Of a DNA stretch of 64,000 bases, positions 55,548 to 64,000 are shown one piece after another. The notes below the pieces were generated by a model. The model did not search any database. It was not told where the DNA came from and saw only the letters and a list, made by a program, of their open reading frames with translations. This DNA comes from Colwellia sp. (GTDB lineage: Bacteria > Pseudomonadota > Gammaproteobacteria > Enterobacterales > Alteromonadaceae). The position numbers and the translations under genes are program-made. How positions within the stretch are numbered: position 1 is the stretch's first letter; every line of letters starts with the position of its first letter. The DNA lies in the NCBI GenBank assembly GCA_029938115.1, contig JAPYOP010000015.1:1-64000 (forward strand). Reading direction: 5' to 3'.

Positions 55548-56252
55548 ATGACTTCTGCAATTAGAACATTAAGCTTTGATAATCATAAGCAAACTAAAAT
55601 TAAACACTCTAATGACTACCAACATGCTAAAGATCAGCAAGTTGTACCTTTAATAGTGCATGAGTTTGCACGTGCAAGTGCAGAAATGCCGATAGTATTT
55701 GTTAAGAATGCTGAAACAGGCGAATTTCAAGCGGTTGCATTACTTGGTTTATCACAAAATGAGAATTTATTTTATAGTAAAGACAAGTGGCTTTCTTCTC
55801 ACTTACCTGCGTTAATTTCGCATCATCCTTTCGCTTTAATACCTTCTCAAAATGACGAGAATCAGCTGCAAATGGTATTGAAAGAAGATAGTCATCTAGT
55901 ATCAAAAACAGAGGGCGATGCTCTTTTTGATGATGACGGTAATGAAACCGAGTATTTAGAAAAACGTAAAAATTCACTAGGTCGTTATTTCGAAAATAGC
56001 CATGTAACTAGCGCTTTTGTTAAGCAATTAAATGATATATCACTACTGAGTCAGCAAAATTTATCTTTAGAGCTAAATGGTGAAAAAATTGCTATAAATG
56101 GCGTCTACTTAGTTGATGAAAAAGTATTAAACGCTTTATCTGATGAAGACTTTCTTGAGTTACGTAAAAAAGGCTATTTAGCGCCTATTTATAATCATTT
56201 AAATTCACTGCACCAACTATCGCGTTTAGCTAAACTTAAAAGCGAGAAATAA
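55548..56252 (+). CDS. SapC-like protein
   Basis: 234 residues, no signal peptide. Matches the SapC-type family (named after a Campylobacter S-layer locus) by VPLIVHEFARASAEMPIVFVKNAETGEFQAVALLGLSQNENLF near 34-76, SSHLPALISHHPFAL near 85-99 and LSDEDFLELRKKGYLAPIYNHLNSL near 196-220. Cytoplasmic by appearance; function unknown. The family is repeatedly found beside TonB receptors and tryptophan-halogenase-like genes in marine gammaproteobacteria and Caulobacterales, as here. A GGATCC-like purine stretch precedes the ATG. Confidence 0.85.
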   Translation: MTSAIRTLSFDNHKQTKIKHSNDYQHAKDQQVVPLIVHEFARASAEMPIVFVKNAETGEFQAVALLGLSQNENLFYSKDKWLSSHLPALISHHPFALIPSQNDENQLQMVLKEDSHLVSKTEGDALFDDDGNETEYLEKRKNSLGRYFENSHVTSAFVKQLNDISLLSQQNLSLELNGEKIAINGVYLVDEKVLNALSDEDFLELRKKGYLAPIYNHLNSLHQLSRLAKLKSEK

Positions 56253-56300
56253 GACTTACGAGTGCCTCTTCAATTAACGACCAATTAAAAGTGACTCATT

Positions 56301-57839
56301 ATGAAAAATGAACAAATAAACTCTATTGCCATTGTTGGTGGCGGCTCATCTGGTTGGATGACAGCGTTATATTTAAATAAGCTCTATAATCATAGTGATA
56401 AAATCATTGAAATCACCTTAATTGAAAGTCCTAATATTCCAACCATTGGTGTTGGCGAGGCAACGGTGCACAGTGTTAGAAATTACTTTGCGGCTATGGG
56501 TTTAGATGAAAAAGAATTATTAAGAGAAACAAATGCAACCTTGAAAACAGGGATCATGTTTCGCAATTGGATGAAGCCTAATCTTGATGGCTCAACTCAT
56601 GAATATTTTCACTCATTTGAGCAACAAAATATTTCCAGAGTCTTAGATATATCTTCTGCGTGGGTTGTTGATAAGCGTTTCGAAAAAGAACGATATGATG
56701 AAGCAATTTCTATTTCTTCTCATTTAATCAAAGATGGCTTATCACCTAAAAATGCCAACTCTCGTCCTTATGAAGGTGTTGTGCCGTATGGTTATCATTT
56801 AGATGCCATTAAAATGGCCAATTTCATGGCTAAAAAAGGTGTTGCTGCAGGTATTAAGCATATTAAAGCAATGGTGAGCGATATTGATGTAGACGGAAAC
56901 AATATCACCGCAGTTCATACCGACAAGGGCTCTTTTAGTGCTGATTTATTTATTGACTGTACTGGTTTTAAAGGCTTTTTAATTAACAAAATAAAAGATC
57001 GCAGTGAAAACTGGCAGTCATTTGAAGATGCATTACCTTGTAATAAAGCAGTCGCAATTCAAATCGAATATCCGCAAGGCCAACACCCTAAACCTTATAC
57101 AGAAGCAACTGCACTTAGCAATGGCTGGATGTGGCAAATTGATTTAGTTAACCGCTGCGGTACTGGTTATGTTTATGATGGTAATAGACTTACTCAAGAC
57201 GAAGCTGAGCAAGAATTATTGGCTCATCATGGTATAGATAAAAATAATGCAAAAGGTAAAATTATTAGAAGTGTGCATTTAGATATGCATATTGGCTGTT
57301 TAAAAGAATTTTGGGTGGGTAACTGTGTTGCGCTAGGACTTTCGGGTGGTTTTATTGAGCCCTTAGAGTCAACAGGATTGCATTTAATCAATGCGAGTGC
57401 TCGTTTATTGGGTACTCATTTGACTGGAAAAAACACTGCGCAATCTGTTCGTGATTCTTACAATAAAATTATGAATGGTACCTATGAAGATCTTAAGCAG
57501 TTTATTGTCTTACATTATTGCCTAACCGATAGAGACGATACCGAATTCTGGCAAGATGTCGCTAAAACAGCACAATACTGTAATGGCTTAGAAGCAAAAA
57601 TTGATACTTGGAAGCATAAAATTTGTGAGTATATGGATTTAGCAGGTGGTTATATCACCATGTTTTCTGATGAAAATTATCGTGCCATTTTATACGGCAT
57701 GAATCATTACCCTAATTTGAATATTCCTGCAAATAGGGTTGAAAATGAAAAAATATACCAAGAATTTGATAATAGGGTTAAACAGGTGACTGGCTTAGTG
57801 ATGAGTCATCAAAATTATTTAACTAATTTGCACAAGTAG
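56301..57839 (+). CDS. FAD-dependent tryptophan-halogenase-like protein 1
   Basis: 512 residues. Dinucleotide fold IAIVGGGSSGWMTALYL at 9-25; ESPNIPTIGVGEATV near 42-56; the lysine expected to form the haloamine intermediate is K82 (ATLKTGIMFRNW); FIDCTGFKGFLI near 216; FIEPLESTGLHLI near 350 with the conserved glutamate. The diagnostic WxWxIP motif reads WMWQID, with proline replaced. It is related to BrvH and similar halogenases found in TonB-receptor clusters. Substrate unknown; a modified-substrate or redox role is possible. 48 bases after sapC and 19 bases before a second copy. Confidence 0.85.
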   Translation: MKNEQINSIAIVGGGSSGWMTALYLNKLYNHSDKIIEITLIESPNIPTIGVGEATVHSVRNYFAAMGLDEKELLRETNATLKTGIMFRNWMKPNLDGSTHEYFHSFEQQNISRVLDISSAWVVDKRFEKERYDEAISISSHLIKDGLSPKNANSRPYEGVVPYGYHLDAIKMANFMAKKGVAAGIKHIKAMVSDIDVDGNNITAVHTDKGSFSADLFIDCTGFKGFLINKIKDRSENWQSFEDALPCNKAVAIQIEYPQGQHPKPYTEATALSNGWMWQIDLVNRCGTGYVYDGNRLTQDEAEQELLAHHGIDKNNAKGKIIRSVHLDMHIGCLKEFWVGNCVALGLSGGFIEPLESTGLHLINASARLLGTHLTGKNTAQSVRDSYNKIMNGTYEDLKQFIVLHYCLTDRDDTEFWQDVAKTAQYCNGLEAKIDTWKHKICEYMDLAGGYITMFSDENYRAILYGMNHYPNLNIPANRVENEKIYQEFDNRVKQVTGLVMSHQNYLTNLHK

Positions 57840-57858
57840 AAAAAGTAAGGGCGTTAGT

Positions 57859-59436
57859 ATGTCACCTCAAACAAGTTCTCAATCTCATTTAATAAAAAAA
57901 ATCGTTATTGTTGGTGGTGGTACTGCGGGTTGGTTAGCGGCTAATCACTTAGCAAAAAACTTGTTAACTCAAGCCCCCGATAGTGTCGAAATAACGTTAG
58001 TTGAGTCAGCTAATATCCCAACTATTGGGGTTGGTGAAGGTACTGTGCCTATGATGCGTCAATCGCTACAGCATCTAGGCATTAGTGAAACCGAGTTTAT
58101 TTTAGAATGTGATGCGACCTTTAAGCAGGGCATTAAGTTTGTCGATTGGGCTAAGAATCCAACGGCAGGTAAACCGAGTTATTATCACCATGTTTTTGAT
58201 TACCCGCAAACTAGCGACATTGATCTAACCGCTTACTGGCTAAAAAACATCAAACAAAATGGTAGCAGTTATGTTGATACACTCTCTATTCAAGGGCGAA
58301 TTTGTGACGCAGGTTTAGCGCCTAAACTGATTACGACACCAGAGTTTCAAGGTGCGGCCTCGTACGGTTATCATTTAGATGCTATTAAGTTTTCTGCTTT
58401 GTTAGCTAAGAATGCAGTAAATAAACTTGGTGTTAAGCATATTAAAGCTGACGTAAAAAATATAACTCAGCATGAAAATGGTGAAATAAAATCACTGTTA
58501 ACGTTAGATCAGGGCGAAATATCAGCAGATTTCTTTGTTGACTGCACTGGTTTTAAGTCATTGTTGTTAGGCGAAAAACTTAAGGTACCTTTCAAAGATA
58601 AAAGTGATACCTTATTTGTTGATCATGCGGTGGCAATACAAGTACCTTATGAAGACGAAAATTCACCTATTGCTTCTCATACTATTTCAACCGCATTAAA
58701 AACCGGCTGGGTATGGGATATTGGTTTAAAAGAGCGGCGTGGTATCGGGCATGTGTATTCCTCAGCTTACGTTTCTCATGAACAAGCAGAGCAAGAGTTA
58801 CGCGATTATATTGGCCCGATAGCCGATGACGCTAATAGTCGACTTATTCCCATGAAAATAGGTTACCGTGAAAAATTTTGGCATAAAAACTGTGTTGCTT
58901 TAGGTTTAGCACAAGGATTTGTTGAGCCGTTAGAAGCAACGGGGTTGTTAGTGTTTGATGCAACTGCCAAAATGCTGGCAGAACAATTTCCAAGTAGCAA
59001 ACTTGATATGCCGTTAATTGCTAAACAGTTCAATCAACGTGTTGCCGTTAGTTGGGATAATGTCATTGATTTTGTTAAAGCACACTATTGTTTATCAAAA
59101 CGTGATGATAGTGATTTTTGGTTAGATAATCGCGCTGAACATACTATTCCTGATTCTTTAAAAGAGCGATTAGCACGGTGGAAACATCAACCACCGAGTG
59201 CTTATGATTTTGCTAGTAAATTTGATATTTTTAATTTAGAAAATTATCAGTATATTCTTTACGGTATGGATTTTGATACACAGATGTCTCACTTTAGTAA
59301 TCGCATGGCGCAAGATGATAAAGCGCAACAAGTCTTTACTGATATTCAACAGCAAGCTGAATTTGCAGTAAATAAATTACCTAAGCATCGTGATTTAATT
59401 AATAAAATTTACCAACATGGTTTGCAAAAGTTGTAA
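57859..59436 (+). CDS. FAD-dependent tryptophan-halogenase-like protein 2
   Basis: 525 residues, a paralogue of the preceding protein. FAD site KIVIVGGGTAGWLAANHL near 14-31; ESANIPTIGVGEGTVPMM; catalytic-type lysine K89 (ATFKQGIKFVDW); FVDCTGFKSLLL; FVEPLEATGLLVF near 354 with glutamate. The WxWxIP motif reads WVWDIG, again with proline lost. The C-terminal half carries HYCLSKRDDSDFW, parallel to HYCLTDRDDTEFW in copy 1. The two may act as a pair or on related substrates. No separate flavin reductase is encoded nearby, although such enzymes need reduced FAD. The operon ends here, convergent with the sulfotransferase gene. Confidence 0.85.
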   Translation: MSPQTSSQSHLIKKIVIVGGGTAGWLAANHLAKNLLTQAPDSVEITLVESANIPTIGVGEGTVPMMRQSLQHLGISETEFILECDATFKQGIKFVDWAKNPTAGKPSYYHHVFDYPQTSDIDLTAYWLKNIKQNGSSYVDTLSIQGRICDAGLAPKLITTPEFQGAASYGYHLDAIKFSALLAKNAVNKLGVKHIKADVKNITQHENGEIKSLLTLDQGEISADFFVDCTGFKSLLLGEKLKVPFKDKSDTLFVDHAVAIQVPYEDENSPIASHTISTALKTGWVWDIGLKERRGIGHVYSSAYVSHEQAEQELRDYIGPIADDANSRLIPMKIGYREKFWHKNCVALGLAQGFVEPLEATGLLVFDATAKMLAEQFPSSKLDMPLIAKQFNQRVAVSWDNVIDFVKAHYCLSKRDDSDFWLDNRAEHTIPDSLKERLARWKHQPPSAYDFASKFDIFNLENYQYILYGMDFDTQMSHFSNRMAQDDKAQQVFTDIQQQAEFAVNKLPKHRDLINKIYQHGLQKL

Positions 59437-59464
59437 TAGATCATTCGTAGGTAGACACGAAGGT

Positions 59465-59630
59465 AGTGAGGCTCGACAATGAAGTGTTTTGTCGAGGCAA
59501 GCATCTACCACCGTTTAATCATTTATAGGTCGCCACGAACAAGGCCTATAGGGGTATTGGTCACTTAGGTTATATCTGGAACATATAACCTAAGTGAGGT
59601 ACGACAATGAAATACTTTGCCAAAGCAAGC
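59465..59630. repeat. Hairpin-rich repeat between convergent genes
   Basis: Two diverged 38-base direct repeats (59465-59502 and 59593-59630, sharing CGACAATGAA and GCAAGC) flank a perfect 14-bp stem, CACTTAGGTTATAT (59562-59575) with ATATAACCTAAGTG (59583-59596), loop CTGGAAC. The first repeat itself contains CTCGACAA/TTGTCGAG inside GGTAGA/TCTACC. It looks like a small REP- or MITE-type element and fills the space between convergent genes. Confidence 0.6.
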
Positions 59631-59635
59631 CAGCA

Positions 59636-61165
59636 TTAAATGACTAACCCTGCTGCTTGCATTTTTTCGGCATAGGGTTGCAACTGCTCATAATATTTAT
59701 GCCAAGCATTAATTGAATGGCTAAATAACGGTTTTCTCACTTGCGCATTACTCATGGTATGAATAACGCGTTTGTTTTCATGAAAATTAAGGCAGGCATC
59801 TTGCCATGCTAAACCCAGAAACTGTAATAACTTTTCTGTTGTCTCTTTTTGATTATTAATAAGGCTTTGATAATTTAATGTAAAAATCTTATTTGGTAAG
59901 ACGTTAAGCCAATGTTGCATCAAATGATGATGCGCAATAATCATCGACGTTAACTCATCTAGATCATAGGTATATTTATTTCCCTGACCGAGTATTTGTT
60001 TATAAGCGCCCAGTAATAAATCCATGGGCGGTCGTTGGCAATACACTATTTTTGCTTTTGGCAAAGCCATATCAATTAAGCCAATTGCTTTATAGTTTAG
60101 CGGCATTTTATCGGTGAAATAGCGTTTGGTATTTACATGCTTAGTTAATGTTAAATAATGATCGCCAATACTTTGCCAGTGCTGTGCTGTTAATTCATGG
60201 GCTAGAAATGGAAACGCTTGTTTTGGTTTTACCTTTTGTAAAATACTTTGAGTTGCTTGAGCCAGTTCGAACAACTCGTCTCCTGCTGCAACTTCACTAT
60301 GACTCGAGATTATTTGCTCCGTCAAAGTTGTACCAGAGCGGGGTAAGCCGCAAATGAAAATTGGGCTGTCACTTGGTATCTCAGTTTTATTTTTAGTTAG
60401 ATCCGTTTTATGACGGTTAAAAAGCTTCTTATCGAAAACTTTCTCAATATTACTGTGTTCATTTAATTCGATTTGATGGTCATAATCAAAGCTAGCTCTT
60501 TGCTTTGTTGCACCAAGTGTTAAGTATGAAAAGGCTGTGTCAAAATCTTTAGTGGCTTCGAAATGTTTAAAAAGACAATAAGCGGCATAAACTTGATCTT
60601 TCGCCTTAAAGGCACCTTCAGTATTTAATTGGCGTGTTAGATGTTTTACATCAATGTTAGGCATGAGTGCTTGTATATCACTACGACTCCAATAAGCAGA
60701 GGTGAAATTTGGAGATTGTCTAATACATTGCTCAAAGTGCTCAAGTGCTATTTTAAAGTGGCCTAACTCTTTGTGCATTATTCCTAACGAATTTAGCCAA
60801 GAAGTGTTTGTTGGCTCAAGCTCAACGGCTTTTTCCATTGCCTGCAGTGCTTGGTTTGTTTTACGTTGAAAGCGATAGGCATTGGACAATGCATGATGGC
60901 TTAACGAGTGCTTTGGATTATGTTTAATCGCTCTTAATGCTGCTTGCTCTAACGCATAAAATTTCTGTTGAAAAGATAGGATCATAAAAAGGGTAGTCAA
61001 TGCAGGCAAGCACTTGGGGGCTTGCTCGATAATTTGCTGTGCATAAGATAATGCCTTGGACGCATGTTGTCTCTGCATTGCATTTTCTAATGCTATTAAT
61101 GCATCATCTAGTGCGAATTCAGATGTTGTATTTGAACCTTGGTCTGTAATAACTATATTTGGCAA
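59636..61165 (-). CDS. TPR-sulfotransferase fusion protein
   Basis: 509 residues, no signal peptide. About five TPR-like helix pairs at 25-185 (ALRAIKHNPKHSLSHHALSNAYRFQ, ALQAMEKAVELEPTNTSWLNSLGIMHKELG), then a sulfotransferase domain from about 265: PIFICGLPRSGTTLTEQIISSHSEV holds the 5'-phosphosulfate loop, and KIVYCQRPPMDLLLGAYKQ near 368 the 3'-phosphate-binding strand. Such fusions are common beside TonB receptors in Alteromonadales, with unknown acceptors. It is divergent from the hexosaminidase gene, with the palindromic operator in between, so it may share that control. Confidence 0.88.
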   Translation of the reverse strand: MPNIVITDQGSNTTSEFALDDALIALENAMQRQHASKALSYAQQIIEQAPKCLPALTTLFMILSFQQKFYALEQAALRAIKHNPKHSLSHHALSNAYRFQRKTNQALQAMEKAVELEPTNTSWLNSLGIMHKELGHFKIALEHFEQCIRQSPNFTSAYWSRSDIQALMPNIDVKHLTRQLNTEGAFKAKDQVYAAYCLFKHFEATKDFDTAFSYLTLGATKQRASFDYDHQIELNEHSNIEKVFDKKLFNRHKTDLTKNKTEIPSDSPIFICGLPRSGTTLTEQIISSHSEVAAGDELFELAQATQSILQKVKPKQAFPFLAHELTAQHWQSIGDHYLTLTKHVNTKRYFTDKMPLNYKAIGLIDMALPKAKIVYCQRPPMDLLLGAYKQILGQGNKYTYDLDELTSMIIAHHHLMQHWLNVLPNKIFTLNYQSLINNQKETTEKLLQFLGLAWQDACLNFHENKRVIHTMSNAQVRKPLFSHSINAWHKYYEQLQPYAEKMQAAGLVI

Positions 61166-61263
61166 AATTAAGCTCTTTAGCTGAAGGCGTATATAAAATC
61201 ATTTATTCATTAGAGTACAAAATAGCATAGATTTTAATTATTTTTCTATACATTGTTATTTTG

Positions 61264-61283
61264 TTTTGACAGCGCTGTCAAAA
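61264..61283. promoter_or_regulatory. Perfect 20-bp LacI-type operator before the hexosaminidase gene
   Basis: TTTTGACAGCGCTGTCAAAA is a perfect palindrome carrying the same GACAGCGCTGTC core as the sites at 52615-52652. It lies 85-104 bases before the hexosaminidase ATG and about 100 bases before the divergent sulfotransferase gene. Confidence 0.8.
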
Positions 61284-61367
61284 CCGTAGATAGTAGTCTA
61301 AACTTTATTGGAAACATCACTATTGTTTCATTATAACAGCATAAAACAGAGTCTATGGATTAGAAAT

Positions 61368-64000
61368 ATGAATAAAAATACATTATCAACATTACTTTCT
61401 TCTACGGTGATAGGTTTATCTATTAGTTTTTTTTTATCTGGCTGTGGTCAAAAAACAATCACTACTGATAGCTCTGCTTCTCCTGTAGAGCTACACAATG
61501 TTAGTCAACAGGATATTGATAACATTGCTGCAAACCTAGATGTTAAATATCGAGTAGCAACCAATGTTCCTACTGATAAATGTGATGCTAAAGTTGCCAA
61601 TGGGGCATGTTTTGAAGTTGAATTAAGCCTAACAGCGAAAGAGGCTATTTTAGCTAAAAATTGGGCGATACATTTTAGCCATATTTCGCCAGTGCAATCA
61701 TCAGTGAGTGAAGAATTTAGAGTGATGCATTTAAATGGTGATTTGCACCAAGTATCATTATTAGAAAGCTTTTCAGGCTTTAAAGCCGGTGAAACTAAAA
61801 AAGTTATCTTTAGGGCTAATTTTTGGATGCTATCTGAAACGGATGCATTGCCAAACTACTTAGTCACTGCGTCTGACTTTCAGGCTAAAGTCATTGCCAG
61901 TACTCAAGTTGTTATTGATAAAGATTCAGGCTTAGAAATATTACCTTTTGTAGAGCCATTTAATGACGAAACAACACAATTTAAGCGCAGCAACAGCGAT
62001 AAAACACAATGGTTAACCAGTGAAAAGTTGTATCAACGTAACGCTAGTGGCGTTGATAGCAAGGTTGCAAGTGATATATTAGTCACACAAGCCATTATTC
62101 CAACACCTAAATCAGTAAGTTTTGATGAACAAAATGCCACTGTTGATGTAAGCCATGGGCTAAGTGTTGATTTCTCAAATGTAGCAAAAGCAGAGGTGAA
62201 TGCCGCACTTGAGCATTTAGCTAGCTTAGGATTGAAGCAAACAGAGCAAGGTTTTCCGTTAACGTTGCACATTAATACCGACAATACTAAAGCGATTGGC
62301 AGTTATAAATTTTTTGTTACCAATAAAGGCATTGCTATTATTGGTGTTGACGCCAATGGTGTTTTCAATGGTTTGCAGTCGTTAGCAAGTTTGTACACAG
62401 TAGGTCAACAAACATTGCCTATTGTTGACGTTGATGACGAGCCTCACTATGCATTTCGTGGCATGCTGGTCGATGTTGCCCGTAACTTTCACTCGAAAGA
62501 ATTTATTCTATCTTTGTTAGATCAAATGGCAGCTTATAAATTAAATAAGCTGCATTTGCATTTAGGTGATGATGAAGCTTGGCGATTGGAAATTCCAAGT
62601 TTGCCTGAACTGACTGATATCTCAAGCAAGCGCTGTTTTGATACTCAAGAGCAAACCTGTTTGATATCGCAACTGGGCGCAGGTGTTGATACTAGCTCTT
62701 CTGTCAATGGGTTTTATAGTGTTAGTGATTACCAAGAAATTTTAAAGGCAGCGACTGCCCGCCACATTCAAGTGATCCCTTCTTTAGATATGCCCGGACA
62801 TTCTCGTGCTGCAATGAAAGCGATGACAGCACGATATAACACATACCAAGCGCTTGAAGATGAAGAAAAAGCCAAGCAGTTTTTACTTGATGATTTTGAA
62901 GATATAACACAATATTCGTCGGTTCAATACTATAACGACAATACCATAAACGTCTGTCTTGAATCTTCTTATGCCTTTGTGTTGGAAGTGATGAAGCAAG
63001 TTAAGAAAATTCACGCGGATGCAGGACAACCACTGACCCGTTATCATATTGGCGCGGATGAAACAGCAGGTGCTTGGCTTGAATCGCCGGCGTGTAAAGC
63101 TTTTGTTGCTAACAATGACCAAGGTGTTACAAAAATGAGCGAGCTAGGGGCTTATTTTGTTGAGCGTGTTGCTAGTATTTTATCAAGCCTTGATATTGAG
63201 ACCGCTGGTTGGAGCGATGGCATGGAGCATACGCGTGTCGATAATATGCCTGCTATTGTGCAAGCCAACGCTTGGGATGTGCTTTTTTGGGGTGGGCACG
63301 ATAAAGTGCATGGCTTAGCAAATCGTGATTGGCAAATCGTTATCTCAACGCCCGATGTACTTTATTTTGATTTCCCTTATGAAGCAGCACCCAAAGAACA
63401 TGGCTACTACTGGGCTTCTCGTCATACAAACACCGAAAAAGTATTTCAGTTTATGCCTGATAATTTACCGGTTCATGCAGAAATATGGTTAGACAGACAA
63501 GATATGCCATATGTCGCGGATGATACCAAAACGCCACTAGCTAAAGGGCAAACCTTTCTAGGCATTCAAGGGCAACTTTGGAGTGAAAATACCCGTACTG
63601 ATGAAATGGCCGAACACAAGGTTTTTCCTCGATTGTTAGCGCTAGCTGAACGCGCATGGCACATACCTAATTGGGCTGTTCCTTATAACTACCAAGGCGC
63701 AAAATACAGTCAAGAAACTCAAACTTTTACAGCTAATATGGAAAAAGCACGTGATCAAAGTTGGCGAGTTTTTGCTAATGCTTTAGGGCAAAAAGAATTT
63801 GTTAAGTTAGAATTGGCAGATATTGAGTATCGTTTGCCGACTGTAGGGGCGATTATTGAACAAGGGATCTTAAGGGCTAATATCGCTTTTCCAGGTCTTG
63901 GTATTGAATATCAACTACAAAGTGGCAGTGATAAATCATCGACATGGAATATATACAATGGGCCAATAAAGGTAACGGGCGCTGTCAAAGTACGTAGTCG
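61368..64000 (+). CDS. Lipoprotein beta-N-acetylhexosaminidase (GH20), 3' end beyond the window
   Basis: 877 codons are present and the frame is still open at the window end. Lipoprotein signal: hydrophobic LSTLLSSTVIGLSISFFLSGC with lipobox LSGC. Chitobiase-type N-terminal carbohydrate-binding domain (about 55-190), GH20b domain (about 225-360, IPTPKSVSF), then the GH20 catalytic barrel (FRGMLVDVARNFHSKEFILSLLDQMAAYKLNKLHLHLGDD near 365-405, IPSLDMPGHSRAAMKA near 466, and YHIGADETAGAW with catalytic D564-E565; WSDGME and FLGIQGQLWSENTRT follow). It should split GlcNAc from chitooligosaccharides at the outer membrane or in the periplasm. It is the second gene with the GACAGCGCTGTC operator. 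Confidence 0.95.
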   Translation, partial: MNKNTLSTLLSSTVIGLSISFFLSGCGQKTITTDSSASPVELHNVSQQDIDNIAANLDVKYRVATNVPTDKCDAKVANGACFEVELSLTAKEAILAKNWAIHFSHISPVQSSVSEEFRVMHLNGDLHQVSLLESFSGFKAGETKKVIFRANFWMLSETDALPNYLVTASDFQAKVIASTQVVIDKDSGLEILPFVEPFNDETTQFKRSNSDKTQWLTSEKLYQRNASGVDSKVASDILVTQAIIPTPKSVSFDEQNATVDVSHGLSVDFSNVAKAEVNAALEHLASLGLKQTEQGFPLTLHINTDNTKAIGSYKFFVTNKGIAIIGVDANGVFNGLQSLASLYTVGQQTLPIVDVDDEPHYAFRGMLVDVARNFHSKEFILSLLDQMAAYKLNKLHLHLGDDEAWRLEIPSLPELTDISSKRCFDTQEQTCLISQLGAGVDTSSSVNGFYSVSDYQEILKAATARHIQVIPSLDMPGHSRAAMKAMTARYNTYQALEDEEKAKQFLLDDFEDITQYSSVQYYNDNTINVCLESSYAFVLEVMKQVKKIHADAGQPLTRYHIGADETAGAWLESPACKAFVANNDQGVTKMSELGAYFVERVASILSSLDIETAGWSDGMEHTRVDNMPAIVQANAWDVLFWGGHDKVHGLANRDWQIVISTPDVLYFDFPYEAAPKEHGYYWASRHTNTEKVFQFMPDNLPVHAEIWLDRQDMPYVADDTKTPLAKGQTFLGIQGQLWSENTRTDEMAEHKVFPRLLALAERAWHIPNWAVPYNYQGAKYSQETQTFTANMEKARDQSWRVFANALGQKEFVKLELADIEYRLPTVGAIIEQGILRANIAFPGLGIEYQLQSGSDKSSTWNIYNGPIKVTGAVKVRS

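Noticed and set aside
59465-59630. The two direct repeats as a short CRISPR array
   Set aside because: The repeats are diverged, only two are present, the spacer-sized interval itself contains a perfect hairpin, and no cas genes are nearby.
62033-63122. Open frames on the minus strand opposite the hexosaminidase
   Set aside because: They lie wholly within a well-supported GH20 gene, match no family and lack ribosome sites.

Overview
The window reads as chromosome of a marine gammaproteobacterium of the Alteromonadales, most like Colwellia or Thalassotalea (inference). The reasons are the low G+C content, the long KQCGH-type isocitrate lyase, and the combination of RdgC, EttA, MsrPQ and GcvR housekeeping genes with large TonB receptors, a SapC/halogenase locus and GH20 chitobiase. 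No phage, plasmid backbone, rRNA or CRISPR array is visible. Mobile DNA is limited to small non-coding repeats and one decayed receptor gene.

Layout. 1-53 is the 3' end of a class II tRNA, probably tRNA-Leu(CAA). 769-6793 holds a LytS/LytTR-type sensory operon (a soluble kinase, a membrane protein with a degenerate kinase core, and a LytTR regulator), two SGLT-like sodium/solute symporters and a 41-residue membrane peptide. 6847-7978 holds an IS21-like miniature element and a TonB-receptor relic. 8440-14753 is the glyoxylate shunt: glcB, lrgB, lrgA and a LysR regulator on the minus strand, with aceA divergent. 15025-21730 has two DUF481 outer-membrane proteins, both classes of fructose-bisphosphate aldolase, pgk and rdgC. 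22217-27189 has an orphan sensor kinase, then a porin with tandem Pho boxes followed by phoB and phoR, where PhoR lacks membrane segments. 27254-31134 has gcvR, a PilZ protein, ettA and a LysR regulator facing a small ORF. 31633-36406 has a periplasmic M20 peptidase and a one-protein hybrid two-component system ending in an AraC domain.

36676-44047 is an export module: adaptor, ABC ATPase, duplicated MacB-like permease, NtrC-type activator and its kinase. Its promoter region carries a sigma-54-like element and a 22-bp near-perfect palindrome. 44381-49390 holds yehS, rhlE, a Bax-like glucosaminidase, a membrane-anchored glutaredoxin and msrP/msrQ, which are split by a copy of a repeat also found at 21.8-22.2 kb. 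49573-52276 is a pair of exported amidohydrolase-like proteins, the second without the metal-binding HxH.

52615-64000 looks like a chitin/GlcNAc-type locus: TonB receptor, SapC-like protein, two FAD-dependent halogenase-like proteins, a TPR-sulfotransferase and a lipoprotein GH20 hexosaminidase that runs off the window. The same palindrome, GACAGCGCTGTC or a close variant, lies twice before the receptor and once before the hexosaminidase, so one LacI-type repressor encoded elsewhere probably controls both ends.

The observations I rate highest are the kinase/pseudokinase pair, the sigma-54 exporter promoter, the shared operators of the halogenase locus, the soluble PhoR, LrgAB inside a glyoxylate locus, and the repeat that separates msrP from msrQ.
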